Shown here: piece by piece, positions 25,901 to 34,120 of the stretch
How the letters are laid out: each line of letters opens with the position of its first letter
How positions within the stretch are numbered: position 1 is the stretch's first letter
Origin: Streptomyces sp. CGMCC 4.7035
GTDB taxonomy: Bacteria; Actinomycetota; Actinomycetes; Streptomycetales; Streptomycetaceae
Direction of reading: 5' to 3'
DNA length: 64,000 bases
Assembly (NCBI RefSeq): GCF_031583065.1
Contig: NZ_CP134053.1
Span: 6,179,001-6,243,000 of the forward strand
Notes under the pieces: generated by a model
What the model saw: only the letters and a program-made list of their open reading frames with translations
Told to the model about the DNA's origin: nothing
Databases searched by the model: none
Program-made: the position numbers and the translations under genes

Positions 25901-27817
25901 CCGCCCTGGGGAGGGGGTGGGGGTCTGGGTGTCATGCCCCGCCGGACGCTTTACCGCCCCGGTGGGGGTGGTGGCGGGGACCGTACGCACATCGGGCATA
26001 CGGCGGGAAGTCTGTGACCGGCGGGCCGGGGTGGGCCGGGCCGGGGTGGGGCGGGCCTTGCTCGGGGTGGTTTTCGGCCCGGGCGGCCGGGCGGGCAGGG
26101 TGGCCGCGTGGCGGGCGCGGCGCAGGCGGCGGGTGGTCTTCTTCGGCCGCCGCACGCAGGTGACGGTGCCCTCGACGGGGGTGCGGATGGTGCGGATACC
26201 GGTGGCACGCTCGGTGCTGGTGTGGGCCTGGCCGAGCAGGCCGCGGGAGACGATGCGGCGGGCGGCGGCCAGGTCGCGGTCCAGGGACAGGCCGCAGCCG
26301 GTGCAGTGGGCCCATTTCCAGCCGCGTTCGCCCAGCCGGTCGGGGGCGGGGTGATGGCCGAGCGTGGCCAGGCAGCGCGGGCACAGGGCGGAGGTGCCGC
26401 GCGCCGGGACGGTGACCACCGCGATGCCCGCCTTGGCGGCCAGGTGCCGCATCGCCTCGGCCACGGTGCCGCGGACCTGTCCGGACAGCCGGGCGTTGCC
26501 CTGGCGCCGGCCGCGGGCCTGGAGGGTGGTCAGGTCTTCGAGGTAGATCACGGACGCGCCGAGCGCGGCTGCCTGGTCGACGGCCCAACGGGCGGCCGAC
26601 CACGCCAGCGTGTCGTTCAGGTGGCGGATGCGGGCGCACACCCGCTCATGCTCGCGCTCCAGCACCGCCGCCCGGTGAAGGAGCAGGCCCCAGGCGCGGT
26701 GCGGGGCGCCGAGAGCGGCCGCGAGCGCCAGGTAGTGGTCGCGTTTGGCCGCGAGGTGTTCGCGGTGGGTGCGCAGCCGGTGCAGTTTCCCGCTGATCGC
26801 GGTGGCGTCGAAGATCAAGGCGCGGCCGTCGGTGACCACCCGCGCCGTCCCGTCCCGGCCGGCCAGGCGGCCCACTGCCCCGGTCAGCAGGGTGTTCACG
26901 CCCCAGTCGAAGCCGATCCCGACGCTGTGCCCGCTCGCCTTGATGGCGACAGCGGGGCGCGAGTGGGGCAGATCCACCGCGATGCGCCCGGTCGGGGTGG
27001 GGCGCAGGGTCGGGGCGTGCAGGACCGCGTCCAGCTCGACGGTTACCGGCAGGCGCAGGTCGATGACGTGCCAGGCCCAGTCGCGGCCGGAGACCGGCGC
27101 GGCACACAGCGGGAGTTTCACCCGCAGCCGGGCACTGGCCGCATCCAGGCGCTCCAGGGTCGCCTGCTGGCGGTCCATCGCCGCCAGAAGCACCAAAGCG
27201 GCCACCGCCGGGGGTTCTTCCAGCTCGCACAGGCCCGCGGGCAGCCGCCCCTGGTGGGTGCAGACGAAGTCGCGGATCTGCCGGGTCCGGTTACGGATCT
27301 CCGCACCGCTCACCCCGGCGGGCAGCAGCGCACGCAGGGCGGCCCACTCCGCCCGGGTGCGCCGCGAGGGATCGGCGGGCCAGGTGGCCAGCAGTGCCAT
27401 GACGACGGCCCGGCGGTGCAGGGCCAGCCGCAGCATGCGGGCCGCCTGCTCCTCGCCCGCCCGCCGCACCCGGTCCGACACATACACCCCCGCGGTCCTG
27501 CCCGCCCCGGCACACTCAGCAGAGGCAGAAGTAGAGGCAGAGGCCGGGGCAGGGGTGTTCCAGCCCAGGCGGCGCAGGGCCATCCAGCCCTTGGACGGCA
27601 GCGCCTGGCCCCGCTCGTCGACCCCGGCGGCCAGCACATCCAGCGACGTCTCGTCCCACCGGGCCGCGACCAGCCGGGTGGTCAGGTCCCGGCACAAGGC
27701 GGCCAGGAAACCCACCCGTTCGTACAGCACCCGCTGCCCAATCGGCAGGCCGTTCTCCTCCACGACGGCCCGGAAAGCGGTGCACGTCGCCGTCGCCATC
27801 AACCTAGCCACCGCCAT
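25685..27817 (-). CDS. tnpB: TnpB RNA-guided nuclease (IS607-associated)
   Basis: About 710 residues from ATG 27817, which overlaps the tnpA stop. The RuvC nuclease core is complete: Asp304 in GIGFDWGVNT, Glu427 in VIYLEDL, the zinc ribbon Cys479/Cys482 (CPRC) and Cys505/Cys508 (CTGC), and the last catalytic Asp515 in SLDRDLAAARRI. TnpB is the ancestor of Cas12 and cleaves DNA matching its omega-RNA guide, helping the element persist after excision. It is long for the family (typically ~400), with extra N-terminal residues and a basic, Pro-rich C-terminal tail of about 150 residues that overlaps the presumed RNA gene. All catalytic residues are intact, so activity is plausible. Confidence 0.88.
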   Translation of the reverse strand: MAVARLMATATCTAFRAVVEENGLPIGQRVLYERVGFLAALCRDLTTRLVAARWDETSLDVLAAGVDERGQALPSKGWMALRRLGWNTPAPASASTSASAECAGAGRTAGVYVSDRVRRAGEEQAARMLRLALHRRAVVMALLATWPADPSRRTRAEWAALRALLPAGVSGAEIRNRTRQIRDFVCTHQGRLPAGLCELEEPPAVAALVLLAAMDRQQATLERLDAASARLRVKLPLCAAPVSGRDWAWHVIDLRLPVTVELDAVLHAPTLRPTPTGRIAVDLPHSRPAVAIKASGHSVGIGFDWGVNTLLTGAVGRLAGRDGTARVVTDGRALIFDATAISGKLHRLRTHREHLAAKRDHYLALAAALGAPHRAWGLLLHRAAVLEREHERVCARIRHLNDTLAWSAARWAVDQAAALGASVIYLEDLTTLQARGRRQGNARLSGQVRGTVAEAMRHLAAKAGIAVVTVPARGTSALCPRCLATLGHHPAPDRLGERGWKWAHCTGCGLSLDRDLAAARRIVSRGLLGQAHTSTERATGIRTIRTPVEGTVTCVRRPKKTTRRLRRARHAATLPARPPGPKTTPSKARPTPARPTPARRSQTSRRMPDVRTVPATTPTGAVKRPAGHDTQTPTPSPGRQGPRHGVPLPSRPEELPPANRRRLSRETCRQRTHAAERTGFHHVHATEVHPLTPRFGPHGSNTRPRRARKA

Positions 27818-28502
27818 CCCCCACCCGCACCGCCTCGGCCTCGGCTTCGGCAGCAGGGAAGCGACCTGGACCTCCGCTGCCGGTACCGGCAGCGGCAGCG
27901 CCGATGCGCTCACCGGCCTCGGCCAGCAGCCTCCGCCGCGCCTCACGCGAACGCAGCCCGTACATCCGCCCGGCAAAGGTGGCCACCAGGGACATGAAGT
28001 CATCCAGCAGCTCTTCCATGCCCCCGGCCGTGCCCTTGGCGTGCAGGACCTCGACCGCCACCCGGCGATGAGCCAGCACCTCGATCAGCCAGCTCGCACC
28101 GAACCGGGCCAGACGGTCACGATGAGTGACTCGCACATGGGTGAACTCCCCCGCCGCCGCCCGCTTCAGCAACCGGTCAAGCCCCGGACGCGACTCCCGC
28201 AACCCCGAGGCCCGGTCCCGGAACACCGCCACCACCACACCCGAAGCCGAGGCCCGCAACTCCGCCTCCTGCGCGGCCAGCGACGACTCCTGCCCACTGG
28301 TGCCCGAGACCCGCACATACAACGCCTCACGCCGCACGGCCGACGCCGCGCTCCCCATCAACGCGTCCAACGCCTCGATGGAGAAACGCCGTTCCCGGCC
28401 CACCCACACCACCGGGACCCTGCCCTCGTTCGCCCACAACCGCAGCGTCCCCGGGTGCACACCCACCCTGCGCGCGGCCACCGCCAAACGAAGAAGCTCC
28501 AT
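27804..28502 (-). CDS. tnpA: IS607-family serine recombinase TnpA
   Basis: A 232-residue transposase from ATG 28502 (GTG 28508 possible). Residues 1-50 form a MerR-like DNA-binding domain (AARRVGVHPGTLRLWANEGRVPV ... RRFSIEALDAL). The catalytic domain follows with nucleophile Ser66 in YVRVSGTSGQE, then FRDRASGLRESRPGLDRLL and THRDRLARFG, the resolvase Arg motifs. It catalyses excision and insertion through a circular intermediate. The Ala/Gly-rich C-terminus overlaps the start of tnpB. Confidence 0.9.
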   Translation of the reverse strand: MELLRLAVAARRVGVHPGTLRLWANEGRVPVVWVGRERRFSIEALDALMGSAASAVRREALYVRVSGTSGQESSLAAQEAELRASASGVVVAVFRDRASGLRESRPGLDRLLKRAAAGEFTHVRVTHRDRLARFGASWLIEVLAHRRVAVEVLHAKGTAGGMEELLDDFMSLVATFAGRMYGLRSREARRRLLAEAGERIGAAAAGTGSGGPGRFPAAEAEAEAVRVGDGGG

Positions 28503-28666
28503 GACCACGGACCCTACGGCCGCATCATCACCGGACAGCCCGAACCGGCATGAACCCCACACAATCGCATGACAGATCACCGATTACCTACAGATCCACA
28601 CCAACCCTGCTATGCAGCATCAACAAGGATCCATAAGCGAACCACCCAACAGTTGAAGACCCTGCA

Positions 28667-29176
28667 AAGAGGTTCGAGCAGGCGGTCGCCGTGATCGACG
28701 CGCGGACGCCCGCTGACGGCCCGCTGGTTCTGGTCGGGTTCAGCATGAGCGGCCAGACGGTCGCGGATCTTGCCCGCCACTACGGTCGGCGTGTGGTGGC
28801 CCTCGGCCTGTGCGCGCCCGCGGTCTACGCGGCGGACGCGTGGCCCGTTCCGTTCGGCCATGGGGTCGGACGCTTCACCGAGGTCCTCCGCACGCCGGGC
28901 AGTTGGCGTTCGGCTCCGGCGCTGGAGGTACTGCGCGCATACGAGGGCCGGGCCGTGCTCGCGGTGCCCGGCACCGACGCCGTGATCCCGCCGGAGGTGA
29001 CCGAGGCGGTGGCGGCGGCGCTCACCGTGAACGCCGCGTTCACCCGCTTCGATGTGCCCGGTGCGGAGCACACGCTGGGGCTGTGGTTCCGTGACCACGC
29101 CGAGGACCGCGGACGGTTCGTGGACGCCGTACTCGCCGGCAGGCTTTCGGCCACCACGGCTGCCCCGGCCTCGTAG
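28667..29176 (+). pseudogene. Alpha/beta hydrolase, 3' part (split by IS607-type element)
   Basis: Continues the gene begun at 25407. It starts KRFEQAVAVIDA and carries the nucleophile elbow GFSMSG (Ser within G-x-S-x-G), the acid Asp in VPGTDAVIP and the catalytic His in VPGAEHTLGLW. An internal GTG (28691) could give a truncated product lacking the oxyanion loop. Apart from the insertion the gene looks undamaged, so disruption is probably recent and would be reversible by precise excision. Confidence 0.85.
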
Positions 29177-29548
29177 ACCATGGTGAGCCCGCCGGCCGGC
29201 CGGGTCGGCGAGGTCAGGACACGGGCCGGGGCTGCGCGGGGCCGGGCCCCGGACGCGGCGCACGCGGACCCGCGGGCCGCGAACCCGATCGGGGCGTGCG
29301 GGGGCCCGTGGACCGGGGACCCGACCACGGGATGTGGGGACCCGTGGGTCCGGGGCCCGACAACGGGGTGCGCGGACCGGCGAGCCGTGAGCCCGACCAG
29401 GGCGCGCGGAGACCCGTGGTGCAAGGACCCATGGAGCGAGAACCCGGCCACGGGGTGCGCGGACCGATGAGCCGTGACAACCACGGGGTGCGCGTGCGCG
29501 GACCCGAAGGCCGGACCGTAGTGCCCGAGCGAAGGCCGGTCACCGGGA
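29177..29548. repeat. Intergenic region of degenerate GC-rich repeats
   Basis: About 370 bp after the hydrolase, with several imperfect copies of GGGGTGCGCGGACCG and GGGGACCCGTGG-like words from about 29280 to 29510. Open frames here are low-complexity artefacts. No gene is supported. Confidence 0.6.
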
Positions 29549-30070
29549 TCAGTACCGTACGGCGCGGGCGACGGACGTGGTGACGTCGCCGGTGAGCTTG
29601 CGGTTGCTGCGCGCGGTGGCATCCTTCGACGCACCCGCCGCGACATTGTCGACCGTCACGACGACCGTGTCGAGGAGATTGCCGCCCGCGTCGCGGAAAT
29701 CCACCTGGACGGCGTACGTGCGGGACTGGGAAGTGGAGTTGGTGACCGTGATCGGCACGGTTTTCCGCCCGTCGGCGTCCGTACCGGTCGAGCCGCCGAG
29801 CTTGACGTCGCTCTTGGCGTCCACACCACCCTTGATCTCCTCCAGCCTGCGGTGCGCCTCGGCGGTCGCGGAGGCCAGGGTGCCGGAGGCCTCCGAGGCG
29901 AGGGACGCCACGGCGGAGGATGCCTGCGAGGCGAGGGACTCCGCGGCGGAGGCGGCCTTGGAGGCGTTGCTGGAGGGGGCCTCGTTGCCGGAGCAGCCGC
30001 TGAGCACGGCAACCGCCGCGACGACGACCGCGAAACCCCATGCCGTGTCCCGTATCCGTTGTCGTGCCAT
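29549..30070 (-). CDS. Secreted lipoprotein with FxLYD-like domain
   Basis: A 173-residue lipoprotein. The signal peptide ends in the lipobox LSGC at about residue 26. An Ala/Ser/Glu helical stretch (SAAESLASQASSAVASLASEA) follows, then a beta domain with VPITVTNSTSQSRTYAVQVDF and GASKDATARS, typical of FxLYD/DUF domains that resemble immunoglobulin folds. It would be anchored on the outer face of the membrane; function is unknown. It is divergent from the winged-helix gene. Confidence 0.8.
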   Translation of the reverse strand: MARQRIRDTAWGFAVVVAAVAVLSGCSGNEAPSSNASKAASAAESLASQASSAVASLASEASGTLASATAEAHRRLEEIKGGVDAKSDVKLGGSTGTDADGRKTVPITVTNSTSQSRTYAVQVDFRDAGGNLLDTVVVTVDNVAAGASKDATARSNRKLTGDVTTSVARAVRY

Positions 30071-30238
30071 CGCCTCTCCCGCCTCGCCCTCTTCCGTACT
30101 CCCCGATGACCTCAGTCAAGGCCGGGACGGGGACCTGCCGCACGCCGGATGCGGCACTTCGGGTGACGGGGCACTCGGCGGGGCCGGCATCGGCGAGGAT
30201 GGACCTCATCCGTACGGGTCGGAATCGGTGGAGGCGGC

Positions 30239-31435
30239 GTGGACGGGGTGCGGCGGCACATCGGGGCGGCGGAGCGACGGGCGCGGCTCGCGCTGCGGCA
30301 GCGGCTGTCCGGCCCGGCGCGGGCGGCGACGCCCGAACAGGTCGCCGAATCGCTGGTCGCGCTGCACGGGACGGATCCGGCCACGGTGTACCTGGCCGTC
30401 GGCGCGCGGCTCGTGGACGCGGGCAAGACCGTGGCGGAGGTCGAACGAGCGCTGTACGAGGACCGGACGCTGGTGCGGATGCACGGCATGCGGCACACGG
30501 TGTTCGTCTTCCCGACCGAGCTGGCGGCCGTGGTGCACGCGTCGACGGGACTGGCGAACGCGGCGAAGGCACGCGCCGGGCTGATCAAGAACATGGTGAC
30601 CGGAAGCGACGGTCGGCTGACTCAGGAGTGGCTCACGGAGGTCGAGGCGTCGGCGCTCGCCGCGCTGGCCCGGCGCGGGCAGGCGACGGTCACCGAACTC
30701 ACACGGGACGAGCCCCGGTTGAAGGAGCAGTTCGTCTACGGCGCCGGCAAGAGCTACGAGGCCTCGCAGACCGTTTCGTCCCGGCTGATGCGGGTGCTCG
30801 GCGTCGAGGGCCGGGTGGTGCGCGGACGCCCGCTCGGCGCGTGGACGTCGTCGCAGTTCCGCTGGGCGGTCGCCCCGCCGCATCCCGAACTCCCGCCCGC
30901 CGAGGCCCAGCCGGAGCTGCTCCGCCACTGGCTCATGGCCTGCGGCCCGGCCACGGAGGCGGACCTGAAGTGGTGGACGGGGTGGAAGGTCACGGACGTA
31001 CGCCGGGCGCTGACGGCGATCGGCGCGGTACCGGTGACGCTCGTCGAAGGCGGGGCGACGGCCTATGTGACGGCGGACGACGAGGAACCGGTCGCGCCCC
31101 CGGCCGAGCCCTGGGCTGCCCTGCTCCCGGGCCTCGACCCCACGGCGATGGGCTGGCAGGAACGGGACTGGTACCTCGCCCCTCAACTACGCCCGGCCTT
31201 GTTCGACCGCAGCGGCAACGTGGGCCCGACGGTGTGGTGGAACGGCCGGGTGGTGGGGGGTTGGGCCCAGCGGCCGGACGGGGAGGTGGTGTGGCGCCTG
31301 CTGGAGACGGAGGGGCTGGGCGGCGAGGAGCGAGCGGCGATCGAGACGGAGGCGGCCCGGCTGACCTCGTGGCTGGGAGACAACCGGGTGACGCCACGCT
31401 TCCGGACACCGCTGGAGCGGGAACTGTCCGACTGA
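30239..31435 (+). CDS. Winged-helix DNA-binding protein (HTH_42 / AlkZ-like family)
   Basis: A 398-residue protein from GTG 30239 with GGTGGAGG upstream. It has the HTH_42 layout of the AlkZ DNA-glycosylase family: tandem winged-helix repeats, the segment RMHGMRHTVFVFP, and a C-terminal WYLAPQLRPALFDRSGN ... GWAQRPDGEVVW. In true AlkZ the first helix carries a Gln-x-Gln catalytic motif (LQAQDP-like); here the corresponding place reads LHGTDPATVY, so crosslink-unhooking activity should not be assumed. It probably binds or repairs damaged DNA. Confidence 0.8.
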   Translation: MDGVRRHIGAAERRARLALRQRLSGPARAATPEQVAESLVALHGTDPATVYLAVGARLVDAGKTVAEVERALYEDRTLVRMHGMRHTVFVFPTELAAVVHASTGLANAAKARAGLIKNMVTGSDGRLTQEWLTEVEASALAALARRGQATVTELTRDEPRLKEQFVYGAGKSYEASQTVSSRLMRVLGVEGRVVRGRPLGAWTSSQFRWAVAPPHPELPPAEAQPELLRHWLMACGPATEADLKWWTGWKVTDVRRALTAIGAVPVTLVEGGATAYVTADDEEPVAPPAEPWAALLPGLDPTAMGWQERDWYLAPQLRPALFDRSGNVGPTVWWNGRVVGGWAQRPDGEVVWRLLETEGLGGEERAAIETEAARLTSWLGDNRVTPRFRTPLERELSD

Positions 31436-31466
31436 GCGGAGGGCACCCCCGGCTCCGGGCGCCCCC

Positions 31467-31504
31467 GGCTCCGGGCGCCCTCGGACAAGAGGGCGCCCGG
31501 AGCC
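31467..31504. terminator. Bidirectional terminator between converging genes
   Basis: Perfect 16-bp stem (31467-31482 with 31489-31504), six-base loop, between the stop codons of the winged-helix gene and the leftward small gene. Confidence 0.85.
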
Positions 31505-31509
31505 AAGAC

Positions 31510-31818
31510 TCAACGGCAGTAGCGCATGAGCGCCCGCACCATGTGGCACGTCGTGTCCGACGGCGGGTGTACCCCGATCAGCTCCGCCGTGCTCCGGATC
31601 TTCTCGTTGCGTGCCTGGTTCGGCACATACACCCCGGAGTCGAGCAGGGCGATCGCGAGACGCATCGCCTTGAGGCGCCGGTTGTGCGTGACGTACCACT
31701 CACGCGGCCGCCCCGGCGGGAGCGGGCGCTTCTCCACGGGCGCGTACGGCAGGTCCAGCAGGACCGGGTGCTGGGCGGTGGACTGGGTCGGCTTCGGCTT
31801 CGTTGCGGCAGCGGGCAC
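31510..31818 (-). CDS. Small conserved Streptomyces protein, function unknown
   Basis: A 102-residue protein. AGGAGG directly abuts an ATG at 31824, leaving no spacer, whereas GTG 31818 lies six bases after it, so I take GTG 31818 as the start. The N-terminus is Pro/Lys/Thr-rich; the middle has GRPREWYVTHNRRLKAMRLAI and the end IGVHPPSDTTCHMVRALMRY. There is no signal peptide or membrane segment. The basic helical core suggests nucleic-acid binding, but this is only compositional. Confidence 0.72.
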   Translation of the reverse strand: MPAAATKPKPTQSTAQHPVLLDLPYAPVEKRPLPPGRPREWYVTHNRRLKAMRLAIALLDSGVYVPNQARNEKIRSTAELIGVHPPSDTTCHMVRALMRYCR

Positions 31819-31982
31819 AGGCATCCTCCTGTCGCGGTCAGGGAGCCACCGGACACCCCGGCAACTCCCTCGAACACTGCTTCTATTCTACTGCCGCCCA
31901 CTGACAAAAGCCGCTGGCCACAAGGGCTTTGGACAGGGTTGTGACACGGGGGAGAGATGGTGTTTCGACTACCGTGTGAGCC

Positions 31983-32342
31983 ATGGAGATCTGGATCAAC
32001 CCGGCCTGTTCGAAGTGCCGCAGCGCCCTCACCCTGCTCGACGCCGAGGGCGCCGACTACACCGTGCGCCGCTATCTGGAGGACGTCCCGAGCGAGGACG
32101 AGATCCGCGAGGTGCTGACGCGGCTCGGCCTCGAACCGTGGGACATCACCCGCACCGAGGAGGCCGTCGCCAAGGAGCTCGGCGTGAAGGAGTGGGCGCG
32201 GGACGCCGCGTCGCGGGACCGCTGGGTGGGCGCGCTCGCCGAGCACCCCAAGCTCATCCAGCGGCCGATCATCACCGCCGAGGACGGTACGGCCGTGGTC
32301 GCGCGCACGGACGATGCGGTTCGGGACGCCTTGTCCCGCTGA
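31983..32342 (+). CDS. ArsC/Spx-family thioredoxin-fold reductase
   Basis: A 119-residue protein of the ArsC (YffB) family. The active-site Cys is in PACSKCRSA near residue 9, with a second Cys making a C-x-x-C pair, and the family's LIQRPIIT segment lies near residue 92. Family members reduce arsenate with glutathione or mycothiol, or act as redox regulators. There is no arsenic resistance gene nearby, so a general redox role is as likely. It is a single gene. Confidence 0.87.
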   Translation: MEIWINPACSKCRSALTLLDAEGADYTVRRYLEDVPSEDEIREVLTRLGLEPWDITRTEEAVAKELGVKEWARDAASRDRWVGALAEHPKLIQRPIITAEDGTAVVARTDDAVRDALSR

Positions 32343-32477
32343 GTCCAACGCGCCTGTGGCGCACGTCACTTCGGCGGCTCCTGCAACCGATGAGTAACAC
32401 CGTTCGGTATCTCGTACATAGCGGCGTACCTATCGCGTCCGGCCGCCGACCACGGCGGCCGGGGACAGGAGGCGCGC

Positions 32478-33191
32478 ATGTCGCGTAGGAGAACCCTCAG
32501 TCCCAAGAAGAAGATCGCGCTGGCGGTCAGCGCCGTCGCGGTGGCCGGCAGCGGGGCCTTCGCCCTCGCGGCCACCTCGAACGCGGCGAACGTGCAGAAC
32601 GCGTCCAACTCGACGGTCTGCAAGGGGCTGGCCACCGCACTCGGCAACAACGAGTCGTTCATCGCCGCACAGAAGGCCAACCCGGACGCCCAGTCGGCGG
32701 CGCGGATCGCCAACCGTGAGGCGGTCGTCGCCCAGATCAAGGTCCAGCAGGAGGCGTCCGGCTGCCAGGTCGGGGAGTCCGTACAGGCGGGCGGAGCGGC
32801 GCAGTCCGGCGGCGGCGCGCAGGCCGGGGGGTCGGCTCAGGACCCCCAGGCCTCGCAGGCCGCCACCACCGCGCCCGCGACGACGGCACCCGCGAACAAC
32901 GCGGGCAACAACGGAAACGCCGGGAACGCCGGGAACGCCTCGGGCCAGCAGGTCTGCAAGGGCTCGACGGTGACGCTCTCCGGCGAGGGCGGCGCCCCGG
33001 CCGCGTCCAGCAACCAGTTCCCGTCGGGTACGAAGCTGAAGGTCACCAACCTGGACAACAACAAGTCCACGACGGTCACCGTCACATCGGTCTCGGGCAG
33101 CTGCGTACTGCTCAACAACGCGGCCTTCGAACAGGTCCGCGAGCCCGGCAAGTTCCTGATCCGCCGGGCCGTGATCGAGAAGGTGGGGTGA
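32478..33191 (+). CDS. Secreted protein with Ala/Gln/Asn linker and RlpA-like C-terminal domain
   Basis: A 237-residue secreted protein: basic start, hydrophobic signal helix (IALAVSAVAVAGSGAFALA), a helical domain bounded by Cys residues (VCKGLATALGNNE ... EASGC), a low-complexity linker of about 65 residues, and a C-terminal beta domain with FPSGTKLKVTNLDNNKSTTV and GSCVLLNNAAFEQV. That last part resembles double-psi beta barrels of RlpA/expansin type, without the usual catalytic Asp, so it may bind rather than cut cell wall. The domain plan mirrors the DUF1996 protein at 40419. Confidence 0.75.
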   Translation: MSRRRTLSPKKKIALAVSAVAVAGSGAFALAATSNAANVQNASNSTVCKGLATALGNNESFIAAQKANPDAQSAARIANREAVVAQIKVQQEASGCQVGESVQAGGAAQSGGGAQAGGSAQDPQASQAATTAPATTAPANNAGNNGNAGNAGNASGQQVCKGSTVTLSGEGGAPAASSNQFPSGTKLKVTNLDNNKSTTVTVTSVSGSCVLLNNAAFEQVREPGKFLIRRAVIEKVG

Positions 33192-33193
33192 GG

Positions 33194-34054
33194 TCAGCGG
33201 CTTAGGAACTCCAGGAGGCGGCGGGTCGTGGCCGCCGGGTCGGTCTGCGGCAACGCGTGGTGGGAGACGTCCGGCAGGACGGCGGTCTCCACCCGCGGCA
33301 GCGACTTGGCGGCACGAGCGGCGACTTCGAGCGGGTCATGGGTCCTGCTGTCCGCGGCCACGAGCAGCAGGACCGGCATGTGCAGCGAGCGCAGCGCGGC
33401 GGCGCTCGGGCGCGGCGCCGTGACCGGCCTCGCCATCGGGAAGCCGGCCGTCGCCTCCTGGAGCCGCAGCCACTCGGCGTCAAGTGCCGCCCCACCCGTC
33501 TCCCACTCCAGGAAGGCGCGGATCCGGCGCGCCGAGGGCCGCAGCAGCATGGGGAGTGCGTGCAGGAGGTACGCGGCCCGGTATCCGGCGAAGCACTGGG
33601 TGGGGTCGAGCAGGGCGAGGCGGGTGACGCGGCCGGGCGCGTGCAGGGCGTAGTGGAGGGCGATCCAGCCGCCGTACGAATGCCCTGCGAGAGCTGTCCG
33701 GTCGATCCCCAGCCCGTCGAGAACCGCGTCGAGCCAGGCAGTGAGGTCGGCCACCGTACGGAGGGGGTGGCCGGCCTCACGTGTGCTGCGCCCCGGCTGA
33801 CCGATGAGGTCGACGGCGTACACGCGGTGCGTACGGGAGAGCGCCTCGGCGCATCCGAACCAGGAGGCCGAGGTCGCACCGCCGCCGCCCGGAAGGAGGA
33901 CGATCGGGGGCGCGTCGCGGGAGCCGCACGCGTTCACATGGGTCGCGCCGAACCGGGTGGTGACGACGAGCTCCTCCCGGTCCGCGGGCCACTTCGCCAT
34001 CACCTGGTCGTAAGCCGTCCGGAAGCCCTGGCTGTCGAACGTGCGGCCGGTCAT
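33194..34054 (-). CDS. Alpha/beta hydrolase (divergent partner of MarR)
   Basis: A 286-residue hydrolase from ATG 34054, preceded by AGGGAGGG. The oxyanion loop is LLPGGGGATSASW, the nucleophile Ser is in AGHSYGGW at about residue 128, the acid Asp follows VLLLVAADSRTHDP and the catalytic His lies in PDVSHHALP. Substrate unknown; esterase or haloperoxidase-like lineages are candidates. It shares a 66-bp intergenic region with a MarR gene, in which palindromes suggest direct repression, perhaps relieved by the enzyme's substrate. Confidence 0.88.
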   Translation of the reverse strand: MTGRTFDSQGFRTAYDQVMAKWPADREELVVTTRFGATHVNACGSRDAPPIVLLPGGGGATSASWFGCAEALSRTHRVYAVDLIGQPGRSTREAGHPLRTVADLTAWLDAVLDGLGIDRTALAGHSYGGWIALHYALHAPGRVTRLALLDPTQCFAGYRAAYLLHALPMLLRPSARRIRAFLEWETGGAALDAEWLRLQEATAGFPMARPVTAPRPSAAALRSLHMPVLLLVAADSRTHDPLEVAARAAKSLPRVETAVLPDVSHHALPQTDPAATTRRLLEFLSR

Positions 34055-34068
34055 GCACCCTCCCTTAT

Positions 34069-34100
34069 TATCTCGTTCGACGAGATACTCGGTCAGCGAG
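34069..34100. promoter_or_regulatory. MarR operator palindromes
   Basis: A perfect 8-bp inverted repeat, TATCTCGT (34069-34076) and ACGAGATA (34080-34087), is followed by a second, weaker pair, CTCG (34088-34091) and CGAG (34097-34100). The region is AT-rich for this genome and lies between the divergent hydrolase and marR starts. Confidence 0.75.
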
Positions 34101-34120
34101 ATGATAGTAGGAGGACAGGC

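Larger units (their letters stand above)
25659..28666 (-). mobile_element. IS607-type transposon carrying tnpA (serine recombinase) and tnpB
   Basis: About 3.0 kb separating the two halves of a hydrolase gene. It encodes an N-terminally MerR-like serine recombinase and, overlapping it by 14 bp, a TnpB nuclease, the standard IS607 order. Neither inverted terminal repeats nor a target duplication is apparent, as expected for IS607, which recombines at a GG dinucleotide. GG occurs at both junctions (25658-25659 and 28671-28672), but exact ends are uncertain by a few bases. Joining 25658 to 28667 restores the hydrolase frame as LSVSKRFEQAV. Confidence 0.85.

Noticed and set aside
25825..28003. 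Plus-strand frames across the IS607-type element
   Set aside because: They are antisense shadows of tnpB, with no coding signature of their own.
29180..29583. Plus-strand frames after the hydrolase as genes
   Set aside because: They consist of degenerate repeats without ribosome-binding sites.
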